Shown here piece by piece: positions 6,495 to 6,512 of a DNA stretch of 6,512 nt. The stretch is from Campylobacteraceae bacterium (GTDB lineage Bacteria > Campylobacterota > Campylobacteria > Campylobacterales > Sulfurovaceae). Under the pieces are notes generated by a model. The model saw nothing but the letters and a program-made list of their open reading frames with translations, was not told where the DNA came from and ran no database searches. The position numbers were made by a program, and so were the translations under genes. The stretch is taken from NCBI GenBank assembly GCA_026982175.1, contig JALSHP010000023.1, positions 1-6,512 on the forward strand. The letters run 5' to 3'. The stretch's first letter is position 1, and the number at the start of each line of letters is the position of its first letter.

Positions 6495-6512
6495 GTTCGC
6501 ATAAATATTAAT

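Noticed and set aside
1..6512. A novel defence, mobile or biosynthetic system
   Set aside because: Every open stretch is filled by recognised core genes, and the intergenic regions are at most 126 bases. No transposase, integrase, CRISPR repeat, toxin-antitoxin pair or unknown gene is visible.

Overview
The window is an A+T-rich stretch of bacterial chromosome holding seven genes: six complete and one cut off at the left edge. Gene content, gene order and protein sequences point to the phylum Campylobacterota (the former Epsilonproteobacteria), probably a Sulfurimonas-, Sulfurovum- or Arcobacter-like organism. The strongest evidence is the minus-strand order pyrH-rpoZ-spoT-tyrS, which I recall as the order in Campylobacter jejuni. 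The T-rich extended -10 promoters without a clear -35 box fit the same phylum. I cannot name a genus from the sequence alone.

Layout. From about 4562 leftwards, a tight minus-strand operon runs pyrH (UMP kinase), rpoZ (RNA polymerase omega), spoT (bifunctional ppGpp synthetase/hydrolase), tyrS (tyrosyl-tRNA synthetase, KMSKS type) and the start of a nitronate monooxygenase-family FMN enzyme that leaves the window. The gaps are 27, 5 and 29 bases, and the last pair overlaps by one base. A 110-base divergent promoter region (4563-4672) separates this operon from the plus-strand genes apt (adenine phosphoribosyltransferase) and ychF (OLA1-type ATPase/GTPase). The last 126 bases are non-coding. 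They hold a small hairpin over the ychF stop codon and a second, near-perfect palindrome.

How the genes fit together. The operon joins pyrimidine nucleotide supply, RNA polymerase assembly, the (p)ppGpp stringent-response enzyme and tRNA charging. The plus strand adds purine salvage and a ribosome-associated nucleotide hydrolase. This is core growth machinery, with no mobile element, CRISPR array, RNA gene or defence system visible.

I found no undescribed system. The points most worth a second look are the start of spoT (a TTG start, with a better-placed ATG one base out of frame), the short helical region of SpoT, an omega N-terminus without the ppGpp-contacting MAR motif, and the palindrome near the right edge.
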